This document shows, piece after piece, positions 28,165 through 36,453 of a stretch of 39,155 bases of DNA; the first letter of the stretch is position 1; the number at the start of each line of letters is the position of its first letter. The DNA comes from Phycisphaerae bacterium (GTDB taxonomy: Bacteria; Planctomycetota; Phycisphaerae; UBA1845). Where the stretch lies: contig JAGVHG010000071.1 of NCBI GenBank assembly GCA_020056715.1, positions 1 through 39,155 on the forward strand. Direction: 5' to 3'. The notes beneath the pieces were generated by a model. That model worked only from the letters and a program-made list of their open reading frames with translations. It was not told the origin of the DNA and searched no databases. Made by a program: the position numbers and the translations under genes.

Positions 28165-28190
28165 GCCCCAACGCCCGTGAGCGTTGGGGC
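28165..28190. repeat. Hairpin repeat with CCGTGA loop between oleA and oleB
   Basis: Perfect ten-base stem GCCCCAACGC / GCGTTGGGGC with a six-base loop CCGTGA (28175-28180). It ends seven bases before the preferred oleB start. The same loop over a different stem occurs at 34567-34592. Confidence 0.8.
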
Positions 28191-28196
28191 GAGCGA

Positions 28197-29108
28197 ATGG
28201 GCTCCGACCCGCGACTTGCCGGTCTCGGTGAGCTTTACCCCTTCGATTCGCACTACGTGGACGTCGGCGGAGTGCGAATGCACTACGTCGATGAGGGTTC
28301 GGGGCCGGCCATCGTCATGGTGCACGGCAATCCGACGTGGTCCTTCTACTACCGCGAACTGATAAAAGGGCTTCGGAATCACTACCGCGTAATCGCGCCG
28401 GACCACATCGGATGCGGACTGTCGGATAAACCGCAGGACTACCCCTATACACTGGCGACACACATCAACAACCTTGGTCGGTTAATCGACCACTTGCAGC
28501 TTGAGGACATCACCTTGGCCGGGCATGACTGGGGCGGTGCGATTGGATTCGGATGGGCCGCTCGGAATCCGGATCGGGTGAAGAGATTCGTTGTGTTCAA
28601 CACGGCGGCGTTCTTTGGACGGATGCCTTTACGGATTCGCGTCTGCCGCTGGCCGATCTTGGGTGAAGTGCTTGTTCGGCGATTGAACCTATTCGCTCGT
28701 GCGGCGATTTGGATGGCCAGTGGGCGGCGCGGGCGGATGACGCCGGAGGTTGCACGCGGGTATCTATTGCCCTATGGCAAGTACGCGAATCGTGCGGGTG
28801 TGTTTCAGTTCATCCGCGACATCCCCATCACTCCTTCGGTTCCGAGCTACTCCGTGCTCGAATCCATCCAAGCCGCATTGCCGCGGTTCGGTAATCGGCC
28901 TATGGCGATCTTCTGGGGTGGGAAGGACTTTTGCTTCAATGACTCGTTCCTCCAGGGATGGATTGAACGGTTTCCGAATGCACATGTCCACCGCTTTCCC
29001 GATGCCGGCCACTATGTGGTCGAAGACGCCTACGAATGTATCCTGCCGCTATTACAGACATTTCTAGAACAGACGAATGACGCGGGGTTCACGCCGCACC
29101 GGCCATGA
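28197..29108 (+). CDS. oleB: OleB: alpha/beta hydrolase (beta-lactone decarboxylase) of olefin synthesis
   Basis: OleB belongs to the haloalkane-dehalogenase-like alpha/beta hydrolases and decarboxylates the beta-lactone made by OleC into the olefin. The start at 28197 gives 303 residues; a GTG at 28140 or ATG at 28149 would add a segment encoded by the hairpin repeat. Seen are HGNPTW (44-49, oxyanion hole and halide-pocket Trp), the nucleophile Asp111 in GHDWGG, and the base His in DAGHYVVEDA. It follows oleA within 51 bases. oleC and oleD, which normally follow, are absent: the next gene is on the opposite strand and overlaps the 3' end by 20 bases. Confidence 0.88.
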   Translation: MGSDPRLAGLGELYPFDSHYVDVGGVRMHYVDEGSGPAIVMVHGNPTWSFYYRELIKGLRNHYRVIAPDHIGCGLSDKPQDYPYTLATHINNLGRLIDHLQLEDITLAGHDWGGAIGFGWAARNPDRVKRFVVFNTAAFFGRMPLRIRVCRWPILGEVLVRRLNLFARAAIWMASGRRGRMTPEVARGYLLPYGKYANRAGVFQFIRDIPITPSVPSYSVLESIQAALPRFGNRPMAIFWGGKDFCFNDSFLQGWIERFPNAHVHRFPDAGHYVVEDAYECILPLLQTFLEQTNDAGFTPHRP

Positions 29109-29829
29109 GCTGCCCGATCGTAATGGGTTTTTCTGCTACCGATCGCGATACGCAAGAGGCATATCCGGCCCAAATGAACAGAAGTCCTGTGAACTCGCCA
29201 ATGTATAGCCATTCCACATGTCCCATTTTGGCCATCCATCCGCCGAGCGCCGGTAGCAAAGAACCGAAGGCAATCAAGGTATTGCCGATCGCGCGATGGT
29301 GGGTTTCACGACGCCAGCGGAACCGATAGGCGCTTAGGGCCGCACCGCCGAATAGGAAAAACACCGCATAGGTATTGATGATCGGGGTGAAGGCGCGGAT
29401 CCACGACCATCCCAAAACAGCGCCGCTGGGACGGTGAAGCTGTAGCGCCTCCGTGTTGACCGGCGAGAATGCGACCAACAATGAGAAGACGACAATGAAA
29501 GGAACAGTTAAGGCCGTCAGAATATGAGCGGTGCGGCGGCTCAACAGTAGGTAGACGGTGCCTTGAGCGAGGGGGTATCCGCCGAGCAGTGCCCCGGCGA
29601 TATACCAGGACTTGTTGAGCGCGGGGGAGTTTCCCATGAGCGTAACCAAGCTCTCCGTGGCCGTGCCGAGTCCGTAACAGGCAATCCCCCCTGCCCACCA
29701 CAGAAGGTGTGCGCCTGTCCCCTTTTGACGATAACGCCGCAATAAGACGCCGCAGAAAATCACCGAAAGGATCGTGGTTGCGATTGGAACATAATGAACA
29801 AGTTCGGGTTGCGTTGCCATTTCATTCAT
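29089..29829 (-). CDS. Polytopic membrane protein of unknown function (~7 helices)
   Basis: This 246-residue protein has about seven hydrophobic segments, beginning VPIATTILSVIFCGVLL and including HILTALTVPFIVVFSLLVAF and TYAVFFLFGGAALSAYRF. No catalytic motif is recognised. AAGGAAGAG lies upstream of the ATG at 29829. It is the last gene of a minus-strand operon, 19 bases after the pseudopilin gene, and its 3' end overlaps oleB by 20 bases on the other strand. Context suggests a role in the same surface system, perhaps as a membrane component, but this is inference. Confidence 0.8.
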   Translation of the reverse strand: MNEMATQPELVHYVPIATTILSVIFCGVLLRRYRQKGTGAHLLWWAGGIACYGLGTATESLVTLMGNSPALNKSWYIAGALLGGYPLAQGTVYLLLSRRTAHILTALTVPFIVVFSLLVAFSPVNTEALQLHRPSGAVLGWSWIRAFTPIINTYAVFFLFGGAALSAYRFRWRRETHHRAIGNTLIAFGSLLPALGGWMAKMGHVEWLYIGEFTGLLFIWAGYASCVSRSVAEKPITIGQLMAGAA

Positions 29830-29848
29830 GAGCGTTCTCTTCCTTGAT

Positions 29849-30661
29849 TCAGTAACCCTGTCGGTGCGGGTAGGGAACTCGCGTCAGGTAAATGTTGAAT
29901 TCGGATTCGCCCTCGGCGTGAATCTCCAGGCGGGCGGGCAACCGGCCCGCGCCGGTGTTTCGCTCGAAGATGCTCCGCGAGGCGCGCAGGTCGGTGCGTT
30001 TGTCCACCACGCCGCTGTGGGGATACTTGGGCCGACCCTGTGTTTCGCTGCCCTCGATCAGGTCCGCGATGATCGGGAAAGAGAAGGTCCACGGTCCGAT
30101 GGAATCGCGATTGGGGGCGTTGGGATTACTCGGAGTATGGCGACGGCCACTTATCAAACGTAGCGGACGACCGTCGAAGTTCACGTAATTGCTGACCACT
30201 GGATCGAGTGCAGACCCAGTGTCGTGTTGAGTCTTGTCGAAGGGCACGCCCTCGCCGATCTTGCCGGCCGTGCGGAACCAATAGGTCATCTTCCAACCTT
30301 CCGGGCCAGCGGCCTCCGGGAATCCGCGGATGGCGCTCGGACACTTCCAACTGCCCGGGGTCACGTAGGACATAAGCATTGGCCCAACGGACGACTTATA
30401 TTCTGGAGCAAAGGGGTCGGCATTGGGATCGCTGAGGTTTACGTCCTCCATGAAAGGCACCCGGTCTTTGTTGGCGTACGCGTACTGCAACACACCGGTC
30501 CAGATACTTCTGAAGTTGTTGCGACAAATGAGCTGTTTCGCCTGCTCGCGGGCACGGCCCAAAGAAGGGAGAAGAATCGAAATGAGGATGGTGATGATGG
30601 AGGTCACCACCAATAACTCGATTAAGGTGAATGCGTGTCGAATTCGTTTCATATGGTTCAT
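29849..30661 (-). CDS. Type II/IV pseudopilin-like protein (prepilin N-terminal domain)
   Basis: The start at 30661 has GGAG eight bases upstream and gives 270 residues. The prepilin signal reads RHAFTLIELLVVTSIITILISILLPSL cut here to its parts: short basic leader, then FTLIELLVV with Glu at position 5 of the mature form, then a hydrophobic helix. Prepilin peptidase would cut before Phe; the preceding residue is Ala where Gly is usual. The remainder is a soluble domain with WKCPSA and the pattern of planctomycete DUF1559-like pseudopilins. It is the third gene of a four-gene minus-strand operon with the PEP-CTERM and EF-hand proteins. Confidence 0.88.
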   Translation of the reverse strand: MNHMKRIRHAFTLIELLVVTSIITILISILLPSLGRAREQAKQLICRNNFRSIWTGVLQYAYANKDRVPFMEDVNLSDPNADPFAPEYKSSVGPMLMSYVTPGSWKCPSAIRGFPEAAGPEGWKMTYWFRTAGKIGEGVPFDKTQHDTGSALDPVVSNYVNFDGRPLRLISGRRHTPSNPNAPNRDSIGPWTFSFPIIADLIEGSETQGRPKYPHSGVVDKRTDLRASRSIFERNTGAGRLPARLEIHAEGESEFNIYLTRVPYPHRQGY

Positions 30662-30693
30662 AGGGGTCACTCCGTGTGTGCCTCGGTCCCTTT

Positions 30694-31758
30694 CTAGTTT
30701 CCTCCACTAAACCGCTGTTGAAAGCGGCTCGCGTCCTGCAAGTCCACGTCCCCATCCTCGTCCAGGTCGAAAACGCACAAACACCCGTCCGCGGACAAGA
30801 CGACTCCGGGGCCTGGGGTGAGGTCAGGACCGTCCAAACAGTTTCGCATCTCCTTCCAGTCCGCTTGGCCGCGCCGCTCGTTGCCGTCCACGTCGCCGGA
30901 TGGGACGAGGTCGATGGTCAGGCGTGGAGCGCGGGCGTCGGGATGCAAAGCGATGCCTTCCTTGGTGAAGAAGGTCGGAAACCCTGTTGGCGCCTGCTTG
31001 AAGGTAACGGTCAATGCTGTGACCGCGGCGAAGACCCGCCCCGAACGAAGTTGCTCTTGAAAATAGTCCCGGACTCGCCAGTCGGAGAGTGCGAGATTGA
31101 CGTCGAAGTTCACCGGGAAAGGCACGGTCTGGTGCCCGCGCACATATCCGACGGGGACGCCGATCGACCAAGGAGTCGGGGTGAACTGATCTTTGACGGA
31201 GTCCTCGACATGCACCATTGCTCCCGTCGTTGCGTCAAAGATAAAGGGAAAAGGATCTCGGGGGACCAACTCTTGATCGTCGCCGCCGACGTAGAGGCTG
31301 GTCTCGACCCAGTTACTGTAGGTGTAGTCCGGCCCGAAGCCGACGCCGAACAGCTCGAGCGGTTGTCCCAGGTCGCTGTCGGTGATCGGGTAGTCGAGGT
31401 TGAACCAGGGGTCGGTCGTTAGATCGACGTACCAGTCCGCGACCGGACAGACAGAACAGACGGCGCCAGTCAGCGTGACGCGGACCGAACGGATGTCGTA
31501 GGACTTGGGCGGCAGGTCGGTGCAGACCTGATCGTCGGTACGCCAGGCGATGAGGATGATTCCGTCGCGGTCGTTGAAGGTGGTGAAGTTGGGGTCGGCG
31601 GTGGAGCCGAAGCACGAGGCCGTCCCCCGCCGACCGGGATCGAAATTAAAAGGGTAGTGCCACCGATCGTCGCTCGGCGTATCGAATACAACCTCCCCTG
31701 CCAGCGCCGCGGCGGCGCTCAGGACAATGGGCAGAACTGCGATCAGTCGATGGGTCAT
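30694..31758 (-). CDS. Secreted protein with C-terminal EF-hand/dockerin-like domain
   Basis: The start at 31758 gives 354 residues with signal peptide RLIAVLPIVLSAAAALAG. The main body is a beta-rich domain that resembles a choice-of-anchor-type jelly roll (CSVCPVADWYVDLTTDPWF). The C-terminus holds two Ca-binding-like loops: GDVDGNERRGQADW and FDLDEDGDVDLQDASRF, typical of planctomycete dockerin-like tails. The start overlaps the stop of the upstream PEP-CTERM gene as ATGA, so translation is coupled. The tail may bind a cohesin-like partner or simply hold calcium; no cohesin is seen in this window. Confidence 0.82.
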   Translation of the reverse strand: MTHRLIAVLPIVLSAAAALAGEVVFDTPSDDRWHYPFNFDPGRRGTASCFGSTADPNFTTFNDRDGIILIAWRTDDQVCTDLPPKSYDIRSVRVTLTGAVCSVCPVADWYVDLTTDPWFNLDYPITDSDLGQPLELFGVGFGPDYTYSNWVETSLYVGGDDQELVPRDPFPFIFDATTGAMVHVEDSVKDQFTPTPWSIGVPVGYVRGHQTVPFPVNFDVNLALSDWRVRDYFQEQLRSGRVFAAVTALTVTFKQAPTGFPTFFTKEGIALHPDARAPRLTIDLVPSGDVDGNERRGQADWKEMRNCLDGPDLTPGPGVVLSADGCLCVFDLDEDGDVDLQDASRFQQRFSGGN

Positions 31759-32462
31759 GCTAAGCCCAGCCTTCGCGACGCAACCCGACGCCCTATGACA
31801 CACGCGCCGATGGCCAAGAGGGCCAGCGAGGTCGGCTCGGGAACGATATGTACGTTGTCAATGTCAAAAGAGAACGGCGCGTCGACTCCGGCCAACCCTT
31901 GAGGTACGGAGATGCCGATCTGCACGTGGCCGATGTTGCTGAACACCTGGTTGTAGGTGAACGGCCCCTCGTAAACCAGGTTCGGATTGGGCAAGGCGGC
32001 AGTAAGCTCTGTCCACGTTCCGCTCGGAACGGGGATGAAGAAGATGTTGTTCGCCCCGGGGAAGTTGGCCGGACCGGCAAAACGCACGAAGAAGTTCAAG
32101 GGCACACCGGCGTCGTGGCGGACGGACGCACTGAAACCGTTCACGCCGTCCGTCACCCAATTGCCCACGAACGCCCCACCGCTGGAGCCGAACTCGTCCT
32201 GAGCGCGGAACAGGACCGGCGTGTCGTTCGCGGCGAAGTTGACGAAGTTGAGGTTGGTCGAGGCAAAGGGGCTGCCGTCGGGCCCGCCGAAAACGTTCCA
32301 GGCAAGCGGCGTGGTTCCCGGCGAGTCAAACCAGTTGGCCGAATTGGCATTGAAGGTTTCCGTAAATGGGACAGTCGCCGCCGCGGCGCGGTGCGCGACC
32401 ATGAGTGTGCTCGCGACGATCGCGGCTAGCTTAATGCTGGAAATAGTGATCTTTCGGTACAA
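31755..32462 (-). CDS. PEP-CTERM sorting domain protein
   Basis: This 235-residue exported protein starts at a TTG with GGAGG seven bases upstream. It has a signal peptide (LAAIVASTLMVAHRAAAA), a beta-sandwich body, and the three-part PEP-CTERM tail VPEPTSLALLAIGACVIGRR, normally recognised by exosortase with the signal removed at the surface. No exosortase gene is in the window. It heads a minus-strand operon with the EF-hand, pseudopilin and polytopic membrane proteins. A palindromic element lies 27-51 bases upstream of the start. Confidence 0.9.
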   Translation of the reverse strand: MYRKITISSIKLAAIVASTLMVAHRAAAATVPFTETFNANSANWFDSPGTTPLAWNVFGGPDGSPFASTNLNFVNFAANDTPVLFRAQDEFGSSGGAFVGNWVTDGVNGFSASVRHDAGVPLNFFVRFAGPANFPGANNIFFIPVPSGTWTELTAALPNPNLVYEGPFTYNQVFSNIGHVQIGISVPQGLAGVDAPFSFDIDNVHIVPEPTSLALLAIGACVIGRRVASRRLGLA

Positions 32463-32488
32463 GGTATATCCTCCGTTTCATGTCGCCA

Positions 32489-32513
32489 GTGACGTTACGT
32501 CACCGGCTGGTGA
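32489..32513 (-). promoter_or_regulatory. Overlapping palindromes upstream of the PEP-CTERM operon
   Basis: GTGACG-TTA-CGTCAC (32489-32503) overlaps TCACC-GGCT-GGTGA (32500-32513). The two share TCAC, so in RNA only one of the hairpins can form at a time; in DNA the first could be an operator. The position, just ahead of the TTG-started operon, suits regulation. The rest of 32463-32659 shows no gene. Confidence 0.5.
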
Positions 32514-32659
32514 GCTTAAAATCCTCCGCACTCCCATATTTCTCGTAACGAGCGTCGTGCCAGTCGGAGACACCGTCTGGCCGCGCAGGTACAAGGAACG
32601 CGGAACAACGAACCGTTAAAACCGGATCGATTGCAATAGCTAGTGGAAAAACAGATTGG

Positions 32660-33235
32660 CTAGGAGAGCGGGGGTGCGCGTGGCGCCAAGACTCCCGTGG
32701 AGACGAGCCAGCGAGGAGGCCTTAGTGTATTCAAGTACGTTAGGCGGTGAAAATAGGCGTATGAGGCCGCCGGCGACGAAAGAACGACCAAGCGATGAGC
32801 GATAAAGCCGCGAACTCGCAGCATTGCTCGTCGCAGGCCGTCGAACTCGACGAGCGTGCCGACACAAAGTACGATGCCGAGATGGGTAGGAGAGTACGAC
32901 AGCTCACCCTTGGTCGCACGATCTAAAACGTTCACATGAAGCAGCGCGATGATCACCAGAGAAGAGATGAAGGAGCGCCAGCCCGGTCTGAGGCGTAGCC
33001 AAGACACGTCGGCGATCTTTAATGCGAAGAAAACAGCCGAACCGATCAGGGCGAGGAAGCGGAACCAGCTAGAAAGCCACTCCGCGTTGTCCGACATTCC
33101 ATCGAGAACGAACCAAGTGGAACGAATCGCCCCGACGTGGAGGACCAGAATGAAAACCCAAAAGGCTCGTTTCAGGAGCGCATGTGCGTTCGCAAGTTGA
33201 AGAAAGGCGAAAAGGGTATGTCGCAGCCGCGCCAT
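32660..33235 (-). CDS. Hypothetical membrane protein
   Basis: The frame is open from a GTG at 33313, but the ATG at 33235 has GAGGA six bases upstream and starts just before the first helix, giving 191 residues. About four hydrophobic helices are visible (AFWVFILVLHVGAI, WFRFLALIGSAVFFALKI, SFISSLVIIALLHVNVL, THLGIVLCVGTLVEF). The layout resembles small ion-channel-like voltage-sensor bundles, but no charged S4-type helix is clear, so no function is claimed. It stands alone between the surface operon and the M42 peptidase gene. Confidence 0.65.
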   Translation of the reverse strand: MARLRHTLFAFLQLANAHALLKRAFWVFILVLHVGAIRSTWFVLDGMSDNAEWLSSWFRFLALIGSAVFFALKIADVSWLRLRPGWRSFISSLVIIALLHVNVLDRATKGELSYSPTHLGIVLCVGTLVEFDGLRRAMLRVRGFIAHRLVVLSSPAASYAYFHRLTYLNTLRPPRWLVSTGVLAPRAPPLS

Positions 33236-33480
33236 CCAGATCCTCAGAAACCGATTCACCGACCATCGCACGGTAGCGGGAACCCAACGACTATTATCGG
33301 AAGGTACCCGCACCTTGGATTAGTATCAACTGAAGGATTTGGTTGCAAGTCGCGTGCCGGGACGAGCCGGATCAATAGGGAAAATCACTAGAACCGTCCT
33401 CCATTCGTTACGGACCGACTTTGTCCGCACACGGTCGCGGGGGTCCCCCACGTGGCAAGGCCACCAAATTCGGTTAACCT

Positions 33481-34563
33481 ATGTCCATGGAGCGAAAAAC
33501 TTTGCGTAAAGAGTCCTATGGCTTCCTGAAGGCCCTCCAGGAAACGCCGTCGCCGTCAGGTTTTGAGCAGCCTGTGCAGCGGATCGTGCGGAAGCGGATG
33601 AAGCCGTTCGCGGGCAGCATCGAAACCGACGTGCACGGCAATGTGATCGTCGGTCTGAACCCCAAGGGGTCGCCACGAGTGATGCTCGCGGGGCACTGCG
33701 ACCAGATCGGGCTGATGGTCAATTATATCGACGACAACGGGTTCATTTTCGTCCTTGCCATCGGGGGTCTTGACCCGTCGGTCCTGCCAGGGTCGCGCGT
33801 CGTGGTCCATTCCAAGCATGGACCGATCGACGCGGTGATCGGTCGAAAACCCGTCCATGTCCTTAAGCCGGAAGAGCGCGGCGCCAAAATTGAGTTGCGA
33901 GAGCTGTGGGTGGACATCGGGGCGAAGAACAAGAAGGAAACCGAGCAGGTCGTCGCCATCGGCGATCCCATTACTTTCCGCCTGGAGATGGTGCATCTGG
34001 GCAACGACCTGGTGACCTCACCGGCTTTCGACAACAAGTGCGGCACGTTCGTGGTGATGGAGGCGCTGCGGCTCTGCTCCATCAAGCGGATCAGGTGCGC
34101 CCTCTTCGCGGTCAGCACGGTCCAGGAGGAGGTCGGGTTGCGCGGAGCACGGACCTCGTGTTACGGCGTCGATCCGCAAGTGGGGATCGCCGTCGATGTC
34201 ACCCATGCGACGGACTACCCGGACATTGACAAACGGGTGAACGGTGATATCAAGATCGGCGGCGGCCCGACGATCTCGACCGGGGCGAACATCAACCCGC
34301 CGCTGGAGGCGTTGCTGGTCAAAACGGCTAAGACGCGAAAGATTCCGATTCAAATGGAGGCCGCCCCAGGTGGGACCGGCACGGACGCCAACGCCATTCA
34401 GCTTTCGCGCTCAGGAGTAGCAACGGCCTTGGTTAGCATTCCGAACCGCTACATGCACACACCGGTGGAGGTGGTGAGCCTCGGCGACCTAGAGGCCGCC
34501 GCCAAACTAATCGCCGAGACAGTCGCCTCGATTGATCGTCAGACCAAGTTCATTCCCCAGTAG
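33481..34563 (+). CDS. M42 family metallopeptidase (deblocking aminopeptidase / FrvX-like)
   Basis: M42 enzymes are dinuclear-metal aminopeptidases that form large tetrahedral complexes in the cytosol and trim peptides. This 360-residue protein shows the metal-ligand order of the family: His72 and Asp74 in AGHCDQIG, the bridging Asp in PAFDNKCG, the catalytic Glu pair in TVQEEVGLRGA, Asp in IAVDVTHATD, and the final His in NRYMHTPVE. Length is normal. There is no signal peptide. No Shine-Dalgarno is clear; ATG codons at 33481 and 33487 are both possible starts. A hairpin repeat follows its stop directly. Confidence 0.93.
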   Translation: MSMERKTLRKESYGFLKALQETPSPSGFEQPVQRIVRKRMKPFAGSIETDVHGNVIVGLNPKGSPRVMLAGHCDQIGLMVNYIDDNGFIFVLAIGGLDPSVLPGSRVVVHSKHGPIDAVIGRKPVHVLKPEERGAKIELRELWVDIGAKNKKETEQVVAIGDPITFRLEMVHLGNDLVTSPAFDNKCGTFVVMEALRLCSIKRIRCALFAVSTVQEEVGLRGARTSCYGVDPQVGIAVDVTHATDYPDIDKRVNGDIKIGGGPTISTGANINPPLEALLVKTAKTRKIPIQMEAAPGGTGTDANAIQLSRSGVATALVSIPNRYMHTPVEVVSLGDLEAAAKLIAETVASIDRQTKFIPQ

Positions 34564-34566
34564 TCA

Positions 34567-34592
34567 GGCCAAAGACCCGTGAGTCTTTGGCC
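34567..34592. repeat. Hairpin repeat with CCGTGA loop downstream of the M42 gene
   Basis: Perfect ten-base stem GGCCAAAGAC / GTCTTTGGCC with loop CCGTGA (34577-34582), four bases after the M42 stop and 20 bases before the preferred start of the next gene. Same loop as the hairpin at 28165-28190, with a different stem. Confidence 0.8.
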
Positions 34593-34611
34593 GAGGTGGA
34601 GAGCCCCGAGC

Positions 34612-36402
34612 GTGACTCAGAAGCCATTCGGCGCGGCAATGGTCGGTGATTCAATGGACCACCGGCTGATCGACCTGGTCAGTCTGGAAACGCTTCAAAA
34701 CTTACAAAATCGGTTCGCCGCCCTCGGGAGAATGACTGTCTGCATCGCCACCACCGAGGGAGACCTGATCACTCGCCCGACATGGGGCAGCCGGTATTCG
34801 GAGTTGATCGGCGTATCACCGAAAGGCGAAGAGTCACTGGTCGAAGGCATCCGAAGCGGAGCGAAGAGCGCCGATCCTTCTCGTGCTGTAACCTGCCACG
34901 AGGGGATGCAACTGTACACGAGTCCGATCCTCCACGACGGTCAGACGTTGGCTTTGCTTGCCGTTGGGACGCGGAAGCACGCGGCGCCGCCGGAGGAGCA
35001 GTTGCTGCGCATCGCCGGCGAGTACGAGCTTCCGCCCCACGAACTTCAGGCGGCTGCCGCCCTGTTCGATCCGAGACGCGGCGGCACCCGCGAAGCCATC
35101 CACCGCTTCGCCGACGTTCTCGCCCACATCATCGCCACCTTGTATGGTCAGGCGGAGCGGATCGCGCGACAGCTCGATGATTTGCGCACGGTTCACGAGC
35201 TGGCGGACTTGCTGTCCGGCACGCTCGATCTGCAAGCAATCCTAAACCTTACCGTCCGGCGCGTGGTCGAAGTGATGCTGGTGAAGGCCTGTGCCATTCG
35301 GTTACTCAACCCGGAAACCGGGGAGTTGGTGATTAAGGCAGTACACAACCTGTCCGAGGAGTACCTTCGCAAAGGGCCGGTGCTCCTGGCCAGGAGTCTG
35401 ATCGACGGGGCCGCCTTCGCCGGTCAAAGCGTGTACATCGAGGATGTCCCCACGGACCCGCGCACCCGATACCCGGACAACGCTCGACGTGAGGGGATCG
35501 TCAGCGGCCTGTGCGTTCCGTTGACCTATCGCGGGCAAACCATCGGAATCATCCGGGTCTACACGGCCAAGCGGCATGTGTTCAGCGAATCGGAGGAATC
35601 GCTGCTTCGGTCGATCGGCTCTCAGGCCGCTTCCGCGATCATCCACAGTCGCCTTTACGCGGAACAGGTCGAGGGTGAACGGGTTCAGCGGCAAGTCGAG
35701 GCCGCCGCCCAGATTCAACGCCGGATGCTTCCTTTGCGTGCCCCCATGATGCCCGGCCTAACGTTTGGGTGTGTGTACGATCCCACGCTCCAGGTCGGCG
35801 GCGACTTCTACGATTTCATCGAGCTTCCACAGGGATACTTGGGGGTGTGCATCGCGGACGTCGTGGGCAAGGGGATGCCGGCGGCGCTGATGATGGCCTC
35901 GATCCGCTCGGCGTTACGGGCGTACGCGCCGTCTTCCACAAGCCCGGCCGAAACGGTCGCCCAGGCCAACCGACACATGTATCATGACACACCGGTCGCC
36001 GACTTTGCCACACTTGCGTACGGCGTTTTCTCCCCGGACGGCAGAAACTTCATCTACTGCAACGCCGGCCACCTACCGCCGTTGCTGTTCCGCGGCGAAC
36101 GCTTCACGGAATTGACGGCCGGCGGACTGGCCATCGGCATTCAGCCTGATGAAACCTTCGAGCAGGAAACCGTCGCCCTGCGCTCCGGCGATCTCCTCGT
36201 CATGGTGACCGACGGCGTCACCGAGGCGATGGACTTTCACGATGAAAAATTCGGTCGACAACGCCTAATTTCGTCCATCTGGCGTCACCGGCAGCTGGAG
36301 GCTCAACAACTGGCCGGGCAAATCCTCTGGGACGTGCGACGGTTCGTCGGTCTCGCTCACCAATCGGACGATATCACCGTGGTTGTGGTGAAGGTTATCT
36401 AA
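34612..36402 (+). CDS. PocR-GAF-SpoIIE (PP2C-type) signalling phosphatase
   Basis: Three domains are seen in 596 residues: a PocR-like sensory domain (~20-180, with AVTCHEGMQLYTSPI, a redox or small-ligand module), a GAF domain (~200-345), and a SpoIIE/PP2C Ser phosphatase domain (~375-595). The phosphatase keeps metal-binding acids in GGDFYDF, IADVVGKGMPAAL, LVMVTDGVTEA and SDDITVVVV. Such proteins dephosphorylate anti-anti-sigma factors in partner-switching systems. The GTG at 34612 has GGAGAG upstream; the frame opens earlier at 34579, inside the hairpin. No anti-sigma partner lies next to it, so its target is elsewhere. Confidence 0.9.
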   Translation: MTQKPFGAAMVGDSMDHRLIDLVSLETLQNLQNRFAALGRMTVCIATTEGDLITRPTWGSRYSELIGVSPKGEESLVEGIRSGAKSADPSRAVTCHEGMQLYTSPILHDGQTLALLAVGTRKHAAPPEEQLLRIAGEYELPPHELQAAAALFDPRRGGTREAIHRFADVLAHIIATLYGQAERIARQLDDLRTVHELADLLSGTLDLQAILNLTVRRVVEVMLVKACAIRLLNPETGELVIKAVHNLSEEYLRKGPVLLARSLIDGAAFAGQSVYIEDVPTDPRTRYPDNARREGIVSGLCVPLTYRGQTIGIIRVYTAKRHVFSESEESLLRSIGSQAASAIIHSRLYAEQVEGERVQRQVEAAAQIQRRMLPLRAPMMPGLTFGCVYDPTLQVGGDFYDFIELPQGYLGVCIADVVGKGMPAALMMASIRSALRAYAPSSTSPAETVAQANRHMYHDTPVADFATLAYGVFSPDGRNFIYCNAGHLPPLLFRGERFTELTAGGLAIGIQPDETFEQETVALRSGDLLVMVTDGVTEAMDFHDEKFGRQRLISSIWRHRQLEAQQLAGQILWDVRRFVGLAHQSDDITVVVVKVI

Positions 36403-36417
36403 TGGCCGAACGCTCCC

Positions 36418-36445
36418 TTGGCGGTTTCGGAGCGCGTGGTACACT
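36418..36445 (+). promoter_or_regulatory. Candidate sigma-70 promoter of the tRNA-Pro fragment
   Basis: TTGGCG (36418-36423), 16 bases, TACACT (36440-36445), the latter preceded by TGG as in an extended -10. The tRNA-like sequence begins nine bases later, a normal distance for a tRNA promoter. Confidence 0.5.
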
Positions 36446-36453
36446 AGAGCAGA

